Of a stretch of 64,000 bases of DNA, positions 9,735-17,558 are shown piece by piece. Positions within the stretch are counted from its first letter, which is position 1; each line of letters starts with the position of its first letter. A program made the translations under genes and the position numbers. The DNA lies in assembly GCF_022842375.1 (NCBI RefSeq), contig NZ_JALHPR010000013.1:58197-122196 (forward strand). The letters are read 5' to 3'. The notes beneath the pieces are model-generated. The model saw only the letters and a list, made by a program, of their open reading frames with translations, was not told where the DNA came from and made no database searches. This DNA comes from Elioraea sp. (GTDB taxonomy: Bacteria > Pseudomonadota > Alphaproteobacteria > Acetobacterales > Acetobacteraceae).

Positions 9735-9777
9735 GCTGATCAGTTAGGCTGATCATTGCGCTCAGGCCGGCTGATCG
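9735..9777. promoter_or_regulatory. Triple GCTGATC repeat upstream of second RND operon (possible operator)
   Basis: GCTGATCA occurs at 9735-9742 and 9748-9755, and GCTGATCG at 9770-9777. The spacings are 13 and 22 bases. TGATCA is itself palindromic, so the first two copies form a symmetric-looking site. The cluster sits 34 bases before the adaptor start, where a repressor or activator of the pump could bind. No adjacent regulator gene supports this, so the role is inferred. Confidence 0.35.
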
Positions 9778-9810
9778 CTGGCCGTGACAGTGTTCCTCGC
9801 GAGGCATCGG

Positions 9811-10929
9811 ATGCGCCGGATCATCGTTGCCGTGCTTGCCCTCGGCGTTCTCGCCGGCGGTGGCTACGGATTGTGGCAATTCCAGCAGAAGGCCCAGGAG
9901 AAATCGGGGCCGGGGGCGAGCGCTGCCCGCGGCGGCCCTCCGGGTGGCTTCGCCGTGCCGGTCGAGGCGGAACCCGTGCGCATCGGCCGCGTGGCGGAGG
10001 AGGTGCTCGCCGTCGGCTCCATCCGGTCGAACGAGAGTGTGCTGCTTCGCCCCGAGGTCATGGGGCGCATCGCCACGATCTCGTTCGGCGAGGGAACGCG
10101 CGTGATGGCGGGCGAGACGCTGGTGCAGCTCGATGATTCGATCCCCCGTGCCGAGCTTGCCCAGGCGGAGGCGAACCTCGCCCTCGCCCAGGCGAACGCC
10201 TCGCGCGCGCAGGAGTTGTTCACGCGCGGCGCAGGCTCCGGCGCCGTGCGCGACCAGGCCACGGCGACGTTGCGGACCGGCGTCGCCTCGGTGGAGCTCG
10301 CGCGTGCGCGGCTCGAGAAATACCGTCTTGCCGCGCCGTTCGACGGCATCGCGGGCCTTCGCCGGGTGAGCCCTGGCGAGTTCGTGAATGTCGGGCAGGA
10401 GATCGTGAACGTCGAGAGCATCGACCCGATCAAGGTGGATTTCCGCGTGCCCGAGGGCGTGCTTGCGTCGCTCCGCGTCGGGCAGCAGCTCAGCGTGCGT
10501 GTCGATGCATTCCCGGATCGTTCCTTTTCAGGGGAGATCTACGCGATCGATCCGGCTGCCGATGCCGCGGGGCGCTCGATCGCCATCCGTGCGCGCCTGC
10601 CGAACCCCGATGGCATGCTTCGCCCAGGCCTGTTCGCCCGCGTGGTGCTGACGGTGCGCGAGGAACCGCGTGCGGTGCTTGTGCCCGAAGCCGCGGTGGT
10701 GCCCTTCGGCGGGCGCATCCTGGTGATGAAGGTGGTCGACGGGAAGTCGACGCCGCAGCCTGTCACGCTCGGCCTCCGCCGTGACGGGATGGTGCAGATC
10801 ACCGAGGGCCTCGCCGAGGGCGACGTGGTGATCACGGCCGGGCAGATGAAGGCGCAGCCGGGTGCCGCCGTCGCCGTCGTTCCCCCGGCGGCGCAGCCGG
10901 GCGCGCCGCCACGGCCGGCTGGGGGCTGA
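9811..10929 (+). CDS. Efflux RND transporter periplasmic adaptor subunit
   Basis: Second membrane-fusion protein of the window, 372 residues from ATG 9811, which has GAGG at 9801-9804 as ribosome site; an in-frame GTG at 9784 would add 9 residues. An N-terminal anchor (IIVAVLALGVLAGGGYGLW) is followed by a Gly/Ala-rich linker and the lipoyl halves (LLRPEVMGRIATISFGEGTR and YRLAAPFDGIAGLRRVSPGE). Between them lies a short helical hairpin, then the beta-barrel and membrane-proximal domains. The C-terminus is Pro/Ala/Gly rich. The permease starts 5 bases downstream. It is only distantly similar to the adaptor at 3417, so the two pumps are not a recent duplication. Confidence 0.92.
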   Translation: MRRIIVAVLALGVLAGGGYGLWQFQQKAQEKSGPGASAARGGPPGGFAVPVEAEPVRIGRVAEEVLAVGSIRSNESVLLRPEVMGRIATISFGEGTRVMAGETLVQLDDSIPRAELAQAEANLALAQANASRAQELFTRGAGSGAVRDQATATLRTGVASVELARARLEKYRLAAPFDGIAGLRRVSPGEFVNVGQEIVNVESIDPIKVDFRVPEGVLASLRVGQQLSVRVDAFPDRSFSGEIYAIDPAADAAGRSIAIRARLPNPDGMLRPGLFARVVLTVREEPRAVLVPEAAVVPFGGRILVMKVVDGKSTPQPVTLGLRRDGMVQITEGLAEGDVVITAGQMKAQPGAAVAVVPPAAQPGAPPRPAGG

Positions 10930-10934
10930 GCGCG

Positions 10935-13900
10935 ATGACGCTCTCGGAACTCTGCATCCGCCGGCCCGTGCTGGCGACGGTGATGAGCCTCATGGTCGTC
11001 CTCGTCGGCCTCGTCTCCTACGATCGGCTCACGGTGCGCGAGTACCCGAACATCGACGAGCCCGTCGTCACGGTCGAGACGAACTACCGCGGCGCGTCTG
11101 CCGAGATTGTGGAAAGCCGCATCACCACACCGCTCGAGGAGAGCCTCTCCGGCATCGAGGGCATCGAGGTGATGAGCTCGATCAGCCGGCAGGAGCGAAG
11201 CCAGATCACGCTGCGCTTCCGCATCTCGCGCGACCCCGATGGTGCCGCGAACGACGTGCGCGACCGTGTTGCCCGCGTGCGCTCGCAATTGCCGGACGAG
11301 ATCGACGAGCCGGTGGTGCAGAAGGTCGAGGCCGATGCGCAGCCGATCATCTACCTCGCCTTCTCGTCCGACAGGCACTCGCCGATCGAGGTGACCGACA
11401 TCGCCGACAGGCTGGTGAAATCGCGGCTGCAGAACCTACCCGGTGTCGCCAACGTGCGCATCTTCGGCGAGCGCCGCTTCGCCATGCGCCTCTGGCTCGA
11501 TCCCGTCAGGCTCGCGGCCTACGGGCTGGCGCCGGCTGATGTCGAGGACGCATTGCGGCGCCAGAACGTCGAGATCCCGACGGGGCGGCTCGAGAGCACG
11601 AACCGTGAGTTCAACGTCGTCGCCGAGACTGATCTCCGCACCCCGGCGGAGTTCGACAACCTGCGGATCCGAGAGGTGCGGGGCTACATCGTCCGCCTGT
11701 CCGATGTCGGGCGGGCCGAGATCGGGGCGGCGGATGAGCGCGTCGTCGCGCGATACAACGGCCAGTCGGCCGTGGCGCTTGGCGTGATCAAGCAGGCAAC
11801 GGCCAACCCGCTCGACGTCAGCCGCGCCGTGCAGGAGGCGTTCCCGACGTTGCGCGCACTGCTGCCCGAGGGCATGCGCGTCGATGTCGGCTATGACAGC
11901 TCGATCTTCATCGACCGCGCGATCGGGAACGTGTTCAAGGTGATCGGCGAGGCGGTGCTGTTCGTGCTCCTCGTCATCTTCCTGTTCCTGCGCTCGTTCC
12001 GCGCGACGCTGATCCCGCTCGTGACCATCCCCGTCAGCCTGATCGGCGCCTTCGCCTTCATGCTGGCGCTCGGCTTCACCATCAACACGCTCACGCTGCT
12101 GGCCTTCGTGCTCGCCGTCGGCCTCGTGGTCGACGATGCGATCGTGATGCTCGAGAACATCGCCCGCTACGTCGAGGAGGGGATGGAGCCGAAGGCCGCC
12201 GCGATCCGGGGCGCGCGCGAGATCGGCTTCGCGGTGGTTGCGATGACGATCACGCTGGCGGCCGTCTACGTTCCGATGGCGTTCCAGACCGGCCGAACCG
12301 GCCGCCTCTTCGTCGAGTTCGCGCTCACCCTCGCGGCCGCCGTGATCGTCTCGGGGTTCGTGGCACTCACGCTGACGCCGATGATGTGCTCGAAGCTGCT
12401 CAAGCGCGAGGAGAAGCGCGGCGCCCTCTACCGCTTCGGCGGGCGCGTGCTCGATGGGCTGACGGAAGGCTATCGCCGGGCGCTCACCCTCTCGCTGACC
12501 ATCCGCCCCATCGTGATCGCGGGGGCATTGCTCGTCGGCGCCTTCTCCTGGGTGATGCTGACCGTCATCAAGTCGGAACTCTCGCCGACGGAGGATCGCG
12601 GCATCGTCATCGGCGTCGTCATTGCCCCCGATGGTGCCACGATCGACTACACCCAGCGCTGGATGCGCCCGCTCGAGGAGGCCTTCGCGAGCCGCGAGGA
12701 GATCTCGCGCTACTTCTCGGTCGCGGGTTTCCCCGTCGTGAGCCAGGGCATCATGTTCGCCGGCCTGACGGACTGGTCGGTCCGCACGACATCGGCGCAG
12801 GGCGTGGCACAGCAGCTGTTCCCGCGCTTCTTCGCCACGCCGGGCGTTCTCGCCTTCCCCGTGCTGCCGCCCTCGCTCGGCCAGCGCGCGACCGACAAGC
12901 CGGTGCAGATGGTGCTGCAGACCTCCGGCCCCTACGAGGAGCTGCAGCGTGCATCGGATGCGCTCATGGCCGAGGCGCGGAAGATCCCGATCCTCACCGG
13001 GCTTGACAGCGACCTGCGCCTGAACATGCCGCAGATGCGGTTGACGATCGACCGTGACAAGGCAGCATCGCTCGGCCTGACGGAGGAGCGCGTGGCGCGC
13101 ACCCTCGAGACGCTGCTGGGCGGCCGCAAGGTCACGACCTTCAAGCTGAACGGAAAGCAGTATGACGTCATCGTCCAGGTCGAGCGGGGCGACCGCACCA
13201 GGCCGCAGGACGTTCTCGACATCTTCCTGCGCACGCCGTCGGGCACCGAGGTGCAGCTCTCGAACCTCATCAAGCTCGAGGAGACGGTCGCACCGCGCGA
13301 GCTGAACCACTTCAACAAGCTGCGCTCGGCGACGATCAGCGCGACGCTGGCGCCGGGCGCCACGCTCGGCGAGGCGCTCGCCGCGCTCGAAGCGGCGGCC
13401 GCGCGCGTCCTGCCGCCGACGGTGCAGATCGACTACAATGGTGAATCGCGCGAGTTCCGCACGACCTCCGCCTCGCTCGGGCTGACCTTCGTTCTCGCCC
13501 TGGCGTTCATCTATCTCGTACTCGCCGCGCAGTTCGAAAGCTTCGTCGATCCCTTCGTCATCATGCTGTCCGTGCCGCTTGCGGTGGGTGGTGCGCTGCT
13601 CGCGCTCTGGCTCAACGGCATCACGCTCAACGTCTACTCGCAGATCGGGTTGATCACGCTGATCGGGCTGATCACCAAGAACGGCATCCTCATCGTCGAG
13701 TTCGCCAACCAGTTGCGCGAGCAGGGGCGGGAGATGGTGGAGGCCGTGATCGAGGCCGCCACCATGCGGCTTCGGCCCGTGCTCATGACATCGGCCGCGA
13801 CCGTTCTCGGCGCCGTTCCGCTTGCCGCCGCGGTCGGCGCCGGGGCGGAGAGCCGCCAGGCAATCGGGTGGGTGATCGTCGGCGGCATGACGATCGGCAC

Positions 13901-13997
13901 CGTGTTCACGCTCTTCGTCGTGCCGGCCGCCTACACGCTGCTCGCCCGCCGGCACCGCGACGAGCCTGCGGAGGCGGAGCCCGTGCCCGCCGAATAG
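10935..13997 (+). CDS. Efflux RND transporter permease subunit
   Basis: Inner-membrane RND pump of 1020 residues. It begins with the family N-terminus (TLSELCIRRPVLATVMSL). The proton-relay residues are Asp400-Asp401 (LVVDDAIVMLENI) and Lys915 (GLITKNGILIVEFANQLREQ). The overall layout of 12 membrane helices and two periplasmic loops matches HAE1-type drug pumps. It forms an operon with the adaptor just upstream. Like the first pump it lacks its own outer-membrane channel here, so both may share the TolC encoded at 35068-36540 or another one elsewhere. Confidence 0.95.
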   Translation: MTLSELCIRRPVLATVMSLMVVLVGLVSYDRLTVREYPNIDEPVVTVETNYRGASAEIVESRITTPLEESLSGIEGIEVMSSISRQERSQITLRFRISRDPDGAANDVRDRVARVRSQLPDEIDEPVVQKVEADAQPIIYLAFSSDRHSPIEVTDIADRLVKSRLQNLPGVANVRIFGERRFAMRLWLDPVRLAAYGLAPADVEDALRRQNVEIPTGRLESTNREFNVVAETDLRTPAEFDNLRIREVRGYIVRLSDVGRAEIGAADERVVARYNGQSAVALGVIKQATANPLDVSRAVQEAFPTLRALLPEGMRVDVGYDSSIFIDRAIGNVFKVIGEAVLFVLLVIFLFLRSFRATLIPLVTIPVSLIGAFAFMLALGFTINTLTLLAFVLAVGLVVDDAIVMLENIARYVEEGMEPKAAAIRGAREIGFAVVAMTITLAAVYVPMAFQTGRTGRLFVEFALTLAAAVIVSGFVALTLTPMMCSKLLKREEKRGALYRFGGRVLDGLTEGYRRALTLSLTIRPIVIAGALLVGAFSWVMLTVIKSELSPTEDRGIVIGVVIAPDGATIDYTQRWMRPLEEAFASREEISRYFSVAGFPVVSQGIMFAGLTDWSVRTTSAQGVAQQLFPRFFATPGVLAFPVLPPSLGQRATDKPVQMVLQTSGPYEELQRASDALMAEARKIPILTGLDSDLRLNMPQMRLTIDRDKAASLGLTEERVARTLETLLGGRKVTTFKLNGKQYDVIVQVERGDRTRPQDVLDIFLRTPSGTEVQLSNLIKLEETVAPRELNHFNKLRSATISATLAPGATLGEALAALEAAAARVLPPTVQIDYNGESREFRTTSASLGLTFVLALAFIYLVLAAQFESFVDPFVIMLSVPLAVGGALLALWLNGITLNVYSQIGLITLIGLITKNGILIVEFANQLREQGREMVEAVIEAATMRLRPVLMTSAATVLGAVPLAAAVGAGAESRQAIGWVIVGGMTIGTVFTLFVVPAAYTLLARRHRDEPAEAEPVPAE

Positions 13998-14063
13998 GAC
14001 GCACGGGTTGCTTGGCGGCGCCGGCGGCGCGACACTCGCGATCCCGCCTCAAGAGGAAACGCC

Positions 14064-14810
14064 ATGCAGCTGTCGTTGTGCACCTGGGCCGAGGTCGAGG
14101 CCTATCTCGCGCGTGCGGATGCGATCATCGTGCCGATCGGCTCCACCGAACAGCACGGGCCGAACGGGCTGATCGGCACCGATGCGATTTGCGCCGAGGC
14201 CGTGGCGCGTGGGGTGGGGGCGGAGACGGGCGCTCTCGTCGGCCCCGTGATGTCGATCGGCATGGCGCAGCATCATCTCGCCTTCCCGGGCTCGATCACG
14301 CTGCGCCCGTCGACGTTGATCGCCTTCGTGTCGGACTATGTGTTCAGCCTCGCCCGCCACGGCTTCCGCCGCTTCATGTTCATCAACGGCCATGGCGGCA
14401 ACATCGCCCCCCTGTCGGCGGCGTTCAGCGAGCTCTACGCCACCGCATCCCTCGACCCGTCGGGTAGCGTGCCGCGGCTCAGGTGCACGTTGCGCAACTG
14501 GTTCGACGGGCCCGAGATCGGCCGGCTCTCGCGGCAGTTCTACGGCGACAAGGATGGCAGCCACGCGACCGCATCGGAGGTGGCGCTGACGCAGTTCCTC
14601 CACCCCGACGCCATCAAGCGCGTCGAGATGCCCGCCGTGACGCCGACGCGCCGCCGCTTCACCGATGCGCTCGACCTTCGCGCGCTCCACCCCGATGGCC
14701 GCATCGGCTCCGAGCCGTCGCTCGCGACACCTGAACACGGCAAGGCCCTCTACGAGGCAGCGGTGCGCGAGTGCAGCACGGCGTGGCGAAGCTTCGTGCA
14801 GGAGGCGTGA
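14064..14810 (+). CDS. Creatininase family protein
   Basis: Metal-dependent amidohydrolase of the creatininase fold, 248 residues. Putative metal ligands are visible at the expected places: Glu29 and His31 in STEQHGP, Asp40 in IGTDA, His110 in INGHGGN and Glu172 in TASEVALT. Family members hydrolyse creatinine, act in riboflavin/F420 or mycofactocin pathways, or open cyclic amides, and the true substrate is unknown. A ribosome site AAGAGGA precedes the ATG. Its stop overlaps the GTG start chosen for the MFS carrier, suggesting that carrier and hydrolase act on the same compound. Confidence 0.9.
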   Translation: MQLSLCTWAEVEAYLARADAIIVPIGSTEQHGPNGLIGTDAICAEAVARGVGAETGALVGPVMSIGMAQHHLAFPGSITLRPSTLIAFVSDYVFSLARHGFRRFMFINGHGGNIAPLSAAFSELYATASLDPSGSVPRLRCTLRNWFDGPEIGRLSRQFYGDKDGSHATASEVALTQFLHPDAIKRVEMPAVTPTRRRFTDALDLRALHPDGRIGSEPSLATPEHGKALYEAAVRECSTAWRSFVQEA

Positions 14811-16081
14811 GCACCGCTGCACCCGACCCGGCGCCCTCGATCGGGCGCCTTTTCGTCACCATCTCGCTGCCGCTCGCAGCGGGAGCTGCGCTGAACCAGC
14901 TCAACCGCGCCGTCACGGCCGTGATCGCGCCGGTGCTCGCCGATGCCTTCGCGCTCTCGGCCTCCGATCTCGGGCTGATGGGCGCGGTGCTGTTCGCTGC
15001 CTATGCGCTCGCGCAGCTTCCCGTGGGCGCGGCGCTGGATCGCTACGGGCCGCGGCGCGTGCAGGCAGCGCTGATGCTGGTGATCGCCGCCGGTGCCGCC
15101 GTGTTCGCAACGTCACCTGGCCTCGCACAGCTGCTCGCCGGCCGCGTGCTGCTCGGCATCGGCATCTCGGCCGCGTTGATGGCGCAGCTCAAGGCGACGC
15201 GGCAATGGTTCCCGCCGGGGCGGATCGCCACAGTCGCGGGGTGGACCGTCGCTCTCTCCTCGCTGGGCGGCATCCTCGCCACCGTGCCGGCGGAGTGGGC
15301 GGCCAGCACGCTCGGCTGGCGCGGGGTGTTCCTCGCCGTGGCGGTGCTCGCCCTGCTCGCGGCGGCGTGGATCTGGGCGCAGGTGCCGGATGTGCCGAAG
15401 GCCTCGCGCTCGACAGGCGGGCTCGCGGCCGAACTCGCGACGGTCGGGCGCATCCTCCGCCACCCGGTGTTCATCCGGATGGTGCCCACCGTGATCCTGC
15501 TCTCGGTGCTGAACTTCACCTGGCAGGGGCTCTGGCTCGGACCCTGGCTGCGCGATGTCGCGGGGCTCGACGGGCCGGGGCGGGCGCAGGTGCTGCTGGT
15601 CTACGCGCTCGGCTTCACGGCCGGATCGTTCCTGTCCGGCATCGTCCAGGCGCGGCTGGTCGCTGCCGGTGCGCATCCGCTCGCGATGATCGTCGCCTGC
15701 ACATTCGGCACGATCGCGCTCTCGCTCGGCTTCGCGTTCGATGTCGGCCTGCCGCTCTGGCTCGGCTGGTCGCTCTGGCCGTTCCTCGCCTCCGTCGGCC
15801 CGGTCGGCTACACGCTCGTCTCGGCACGCTTCCCGGGCTCGGAGACGGGGCGCGTCTCGACGGCGATCAACGCCGTGATGCTGGCGGTGGTGTTCGCCGA
15901 GCAGCAGGGGATCGGGATCATCCTCGATCTCTGGCCGCGCACCGCGGTGGGCGGGTGGGACAAGCGCGGCTATGCGGCGGCGCTGATCATCTCGGCTGCG
16001 TTCCAGGTCATCGGGCTCGCGTGGCTCGCGCTCAGGCGTGAGGCGAGGGCAGCGCCTGCACTGAGAGACGGGGCGCCTTGA
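14807..16081 (+). CDS. MFS transporter
   Basis: Inner-membrane carrier of the major facilitator superfamily, 424 residues from GTG 14807, with about 12 hydrophobic segments. The loop after TM2 has DRYGPRR, the usual motif A type of signature. GTG 14807 overlaps the upstream stop (GTGA), but AGGAGG ends only one base before it; GTGs at 14771 and 14783 are alternatives. The substrate is unknown. Coupling to the creatininase-family gene suggests import of the hydrolase substrate. Its last 50 bases overlap the 3' end of the convergent amidase gene. Confidence 0.88.
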   Translation: MSTAAPDPAPSIGRLFVTISLPLAAGAALNQLNRAVTAVIAPVLADAFALSASDLGLMGAVLFAAYALAQLPVGAALDRYGPRRVQAALMLVIAAGAAVFATSPGLAQLLAGRVLLGIGISAALMAQLKATRQWFPPGRIATVAGWTVALSSLGGILATVPAEWAASTLGWRGVFLAVAVLALLAAAWIWAQVPDVPKASRSTGGLAAELATVGRILRHPVFIRMVPTVILLSVLNFTWQGLWLGPWLRDVAGLDGPGRAQVLLVYALGFTAGSFLSGIVQARLVAAGAHPLAMIVACTFGTIALSLGFAFDVGLPLWLGWSLWPFLASVGPVGYTLVSARFPGSETGRVSTAINAVMLAVVFAEQQGIGIILDLWPRTAVGGWDKRGYAAALIISAAFQVIGLAWLALRREARAAPALRDGAP

Positions 16082-17474
16082 GGTGATGATCGGTCACGCG
16101 CTGGAACGCGTGGCCGGCGCGGAACAGCGTCGCCTCGTCGAACGGCCGGCCGATTAGCTGGTGGCCGCAGGGAAGCCCGTTCCGCGTGAAGCCCGAGGGC
16201 AGCGACAGGCCGGGCAGGCCGAGATAGTTGAAGATGCGCGTGTTGCGCGGAATGGCCGATGACCAGCGCGCGCCACCCTCTGCGCGCACGTCGCTCTCGG
16301 CAATCGTCGGCACCGGGAACAGCAGAACGGGCGCGAAGAGCGCATCGCAGCGGCTGAACACGGCGTCGCAGAAGGCCTGCGTCACCGGCGCGCGCGCGCG
16401 CAGCGCATCGAGATAGGTCGCGGCCGGAATGGCAAGCCCGCTCTCGAGCCTGGCGCGCACCACGGGCGTGTAGTCATCCGCCCGCTCGCGCAGCCAGGTA
16501 CCGTGCAGCGTGCCGGCTTCTGCGAACATGATGGTGCCGACGAGTGCGCGAAGCTCCGCAAGCCCCGGCGCCTCGACCTCGACGATCGTCGCGCCCGCCG
16601 CGCGCCATGCAGAGAGCGCCTCCTCGAGGATCGCCTCGACCTCGGGTTCGATCCCGTCCCACAGGAACCGCTTCTCGATGCCGATGACGAGGCCCTTCGC
16701 GCCCGCATCGATCGTCGCGAGATAGTCGGGTACGGGGCGGTCGGCTGCGTCAGGGTCGTTGGGGTCGGCACCCGCGATCGCCTGCGTCACGAGAGCGCAA
16801 TCATGCACCGAGCGGGTGAGCGGCCCGACCGTATCGAGGCTGGCCGAGAGCGGCATCGCGCCGTGGCGCGACGCGAGCCCCCAGGTGGGCTTGAGGCCGG
16901 TGACGCCGCAAATCGCCGCCGGCAGCCTGATCGACCCGCCCGTGTCGGAGCCGAGGGCCGCGAAGGTCGCGCGCGCGGCGACCGCAGCGCCGGAGCCGGA
17001 GGAGGAGCCTCCCGTGATGTGCGCGCCGTTCCAGGGGTTGCGCACATGGCCGGTATGGTCGTTGTGGCCGGTCGGGTTGAAGGCGAACTCGGCCATGTTG
17101 AGAGCGGCCGTCTGCACCGAACCCGCTTCATCGAGGCGGGCAAGGGCGGTGGACGTCACATCCGGAACGAAGCCGCGCCTGACCTTGGCCCCACACTCCG
17201 CAACTTCGCCAGCGCGGTAGTACATGTCCTTGTGCGCCATCGGCACGCCGGCGAGCGGCCCCAGCTTTCGTCCCGCGGCGATCGCCGCATCGACGGCGGA
17301 CGCCGCCTCGCGCGCGGCCTCGGCGCGCGGCCGCGCCATCGCGTTCGTGGCCGGCTGCCAGGCGGCGAGCGCTGTGAGCGACGCCTCGGTCGCCGCGAGT
17401 GCCGTCACCTCACGCCGCGCGATGGCAGAGGCCAGCTCAGCGATGCCAAGCCCCATGATCGCCGCACCGTCCAT
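16032..17474 (-). CDS. Amidase (amidase signature family)
   Basis: Serine amidase of 480 residues from ATG 17474, which has a G-rich ribosome site; upstream in-frame codons would add 13 residues. The Ser-cisSer-Lys triad is readable as Lys82 (PMAHKDMYY), Ser157 (GGSSSGSG) and Ser181 (DTGGSIRLPAA). It belongs to the GatA/AtzF/indoleacetamide hydrolase superfamily. No GatB or GatC lies nearby, so a catabolic role is likelier than tRNA-Gln amidation. It is convergent with the MFS gene (3' ends overlap by 50 bases) and divergent from the TPP enzyme. Confidence 0.92.
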   Translation of the reverse strand: MDGAAIMGLGIAELASAIARREVTALAATEASLTALAAWQPATNAMARPRAEAAREAASAVDAAIAAGRKLGPLAGVPMAHKDMYYRAGEVAECGAKVRRGFVPDVTSTALARLDEAGSVQTAALNMAEFAFNPTGHNDHTGHVRNPWNGAHITGGSSSGSGAAVAARATFAALGSDTGGSIRLPAAICGVTGLKPTWGLASRHGAMPLSASLDTVGPLTRSVHDCALVTQAIAGADPNDPDAADRPVPDYLATIDAGAKGLVIGIEKRFLWDGIEPEVEAILEEALSAWRAAGATIVEVEAPGLAELRALVGTIMFAEAGTLHGTWLRERADDYTPVVRARLESGLAIPAATYLDALRARAPVTQAFCDAVFSRCDALFAPVLLFPVPTIAESDVRAEGGARWSSAIPRNTRIFNYLGLPGLSLPSGFTRNGLPCGHQLIGRPFDEATLFRAGHAFQRVTDHHLKAPRLSVQALPSPHA

Positions 17475-17510
17475 CCCAAGGTCCCCCACCTGTTCCACTG
17501 CGCCGGCCCG

Positions 17511-17520
17511 CACTATAAGA
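17511..17520. promoter_or_regulatory. Shared -10 region of a putative bidirectional promoter
   Basis: The 84-base gap between the divergent amidase and TPP-enzyme genes has one AT-rich element. It reads TATAAG rightward (17514-17519) and TATAGT leftward from the same bases. Transcription starts placed by this element would give similar leaders of about 33 bases on both sides. No good -35 box is visible on either strand, so support is moderate. Confidence 0.35.
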
Positions 17521-17558
17521 GTTTCGGGTCACGTCCATAAGCCAGGGAACACGACACG

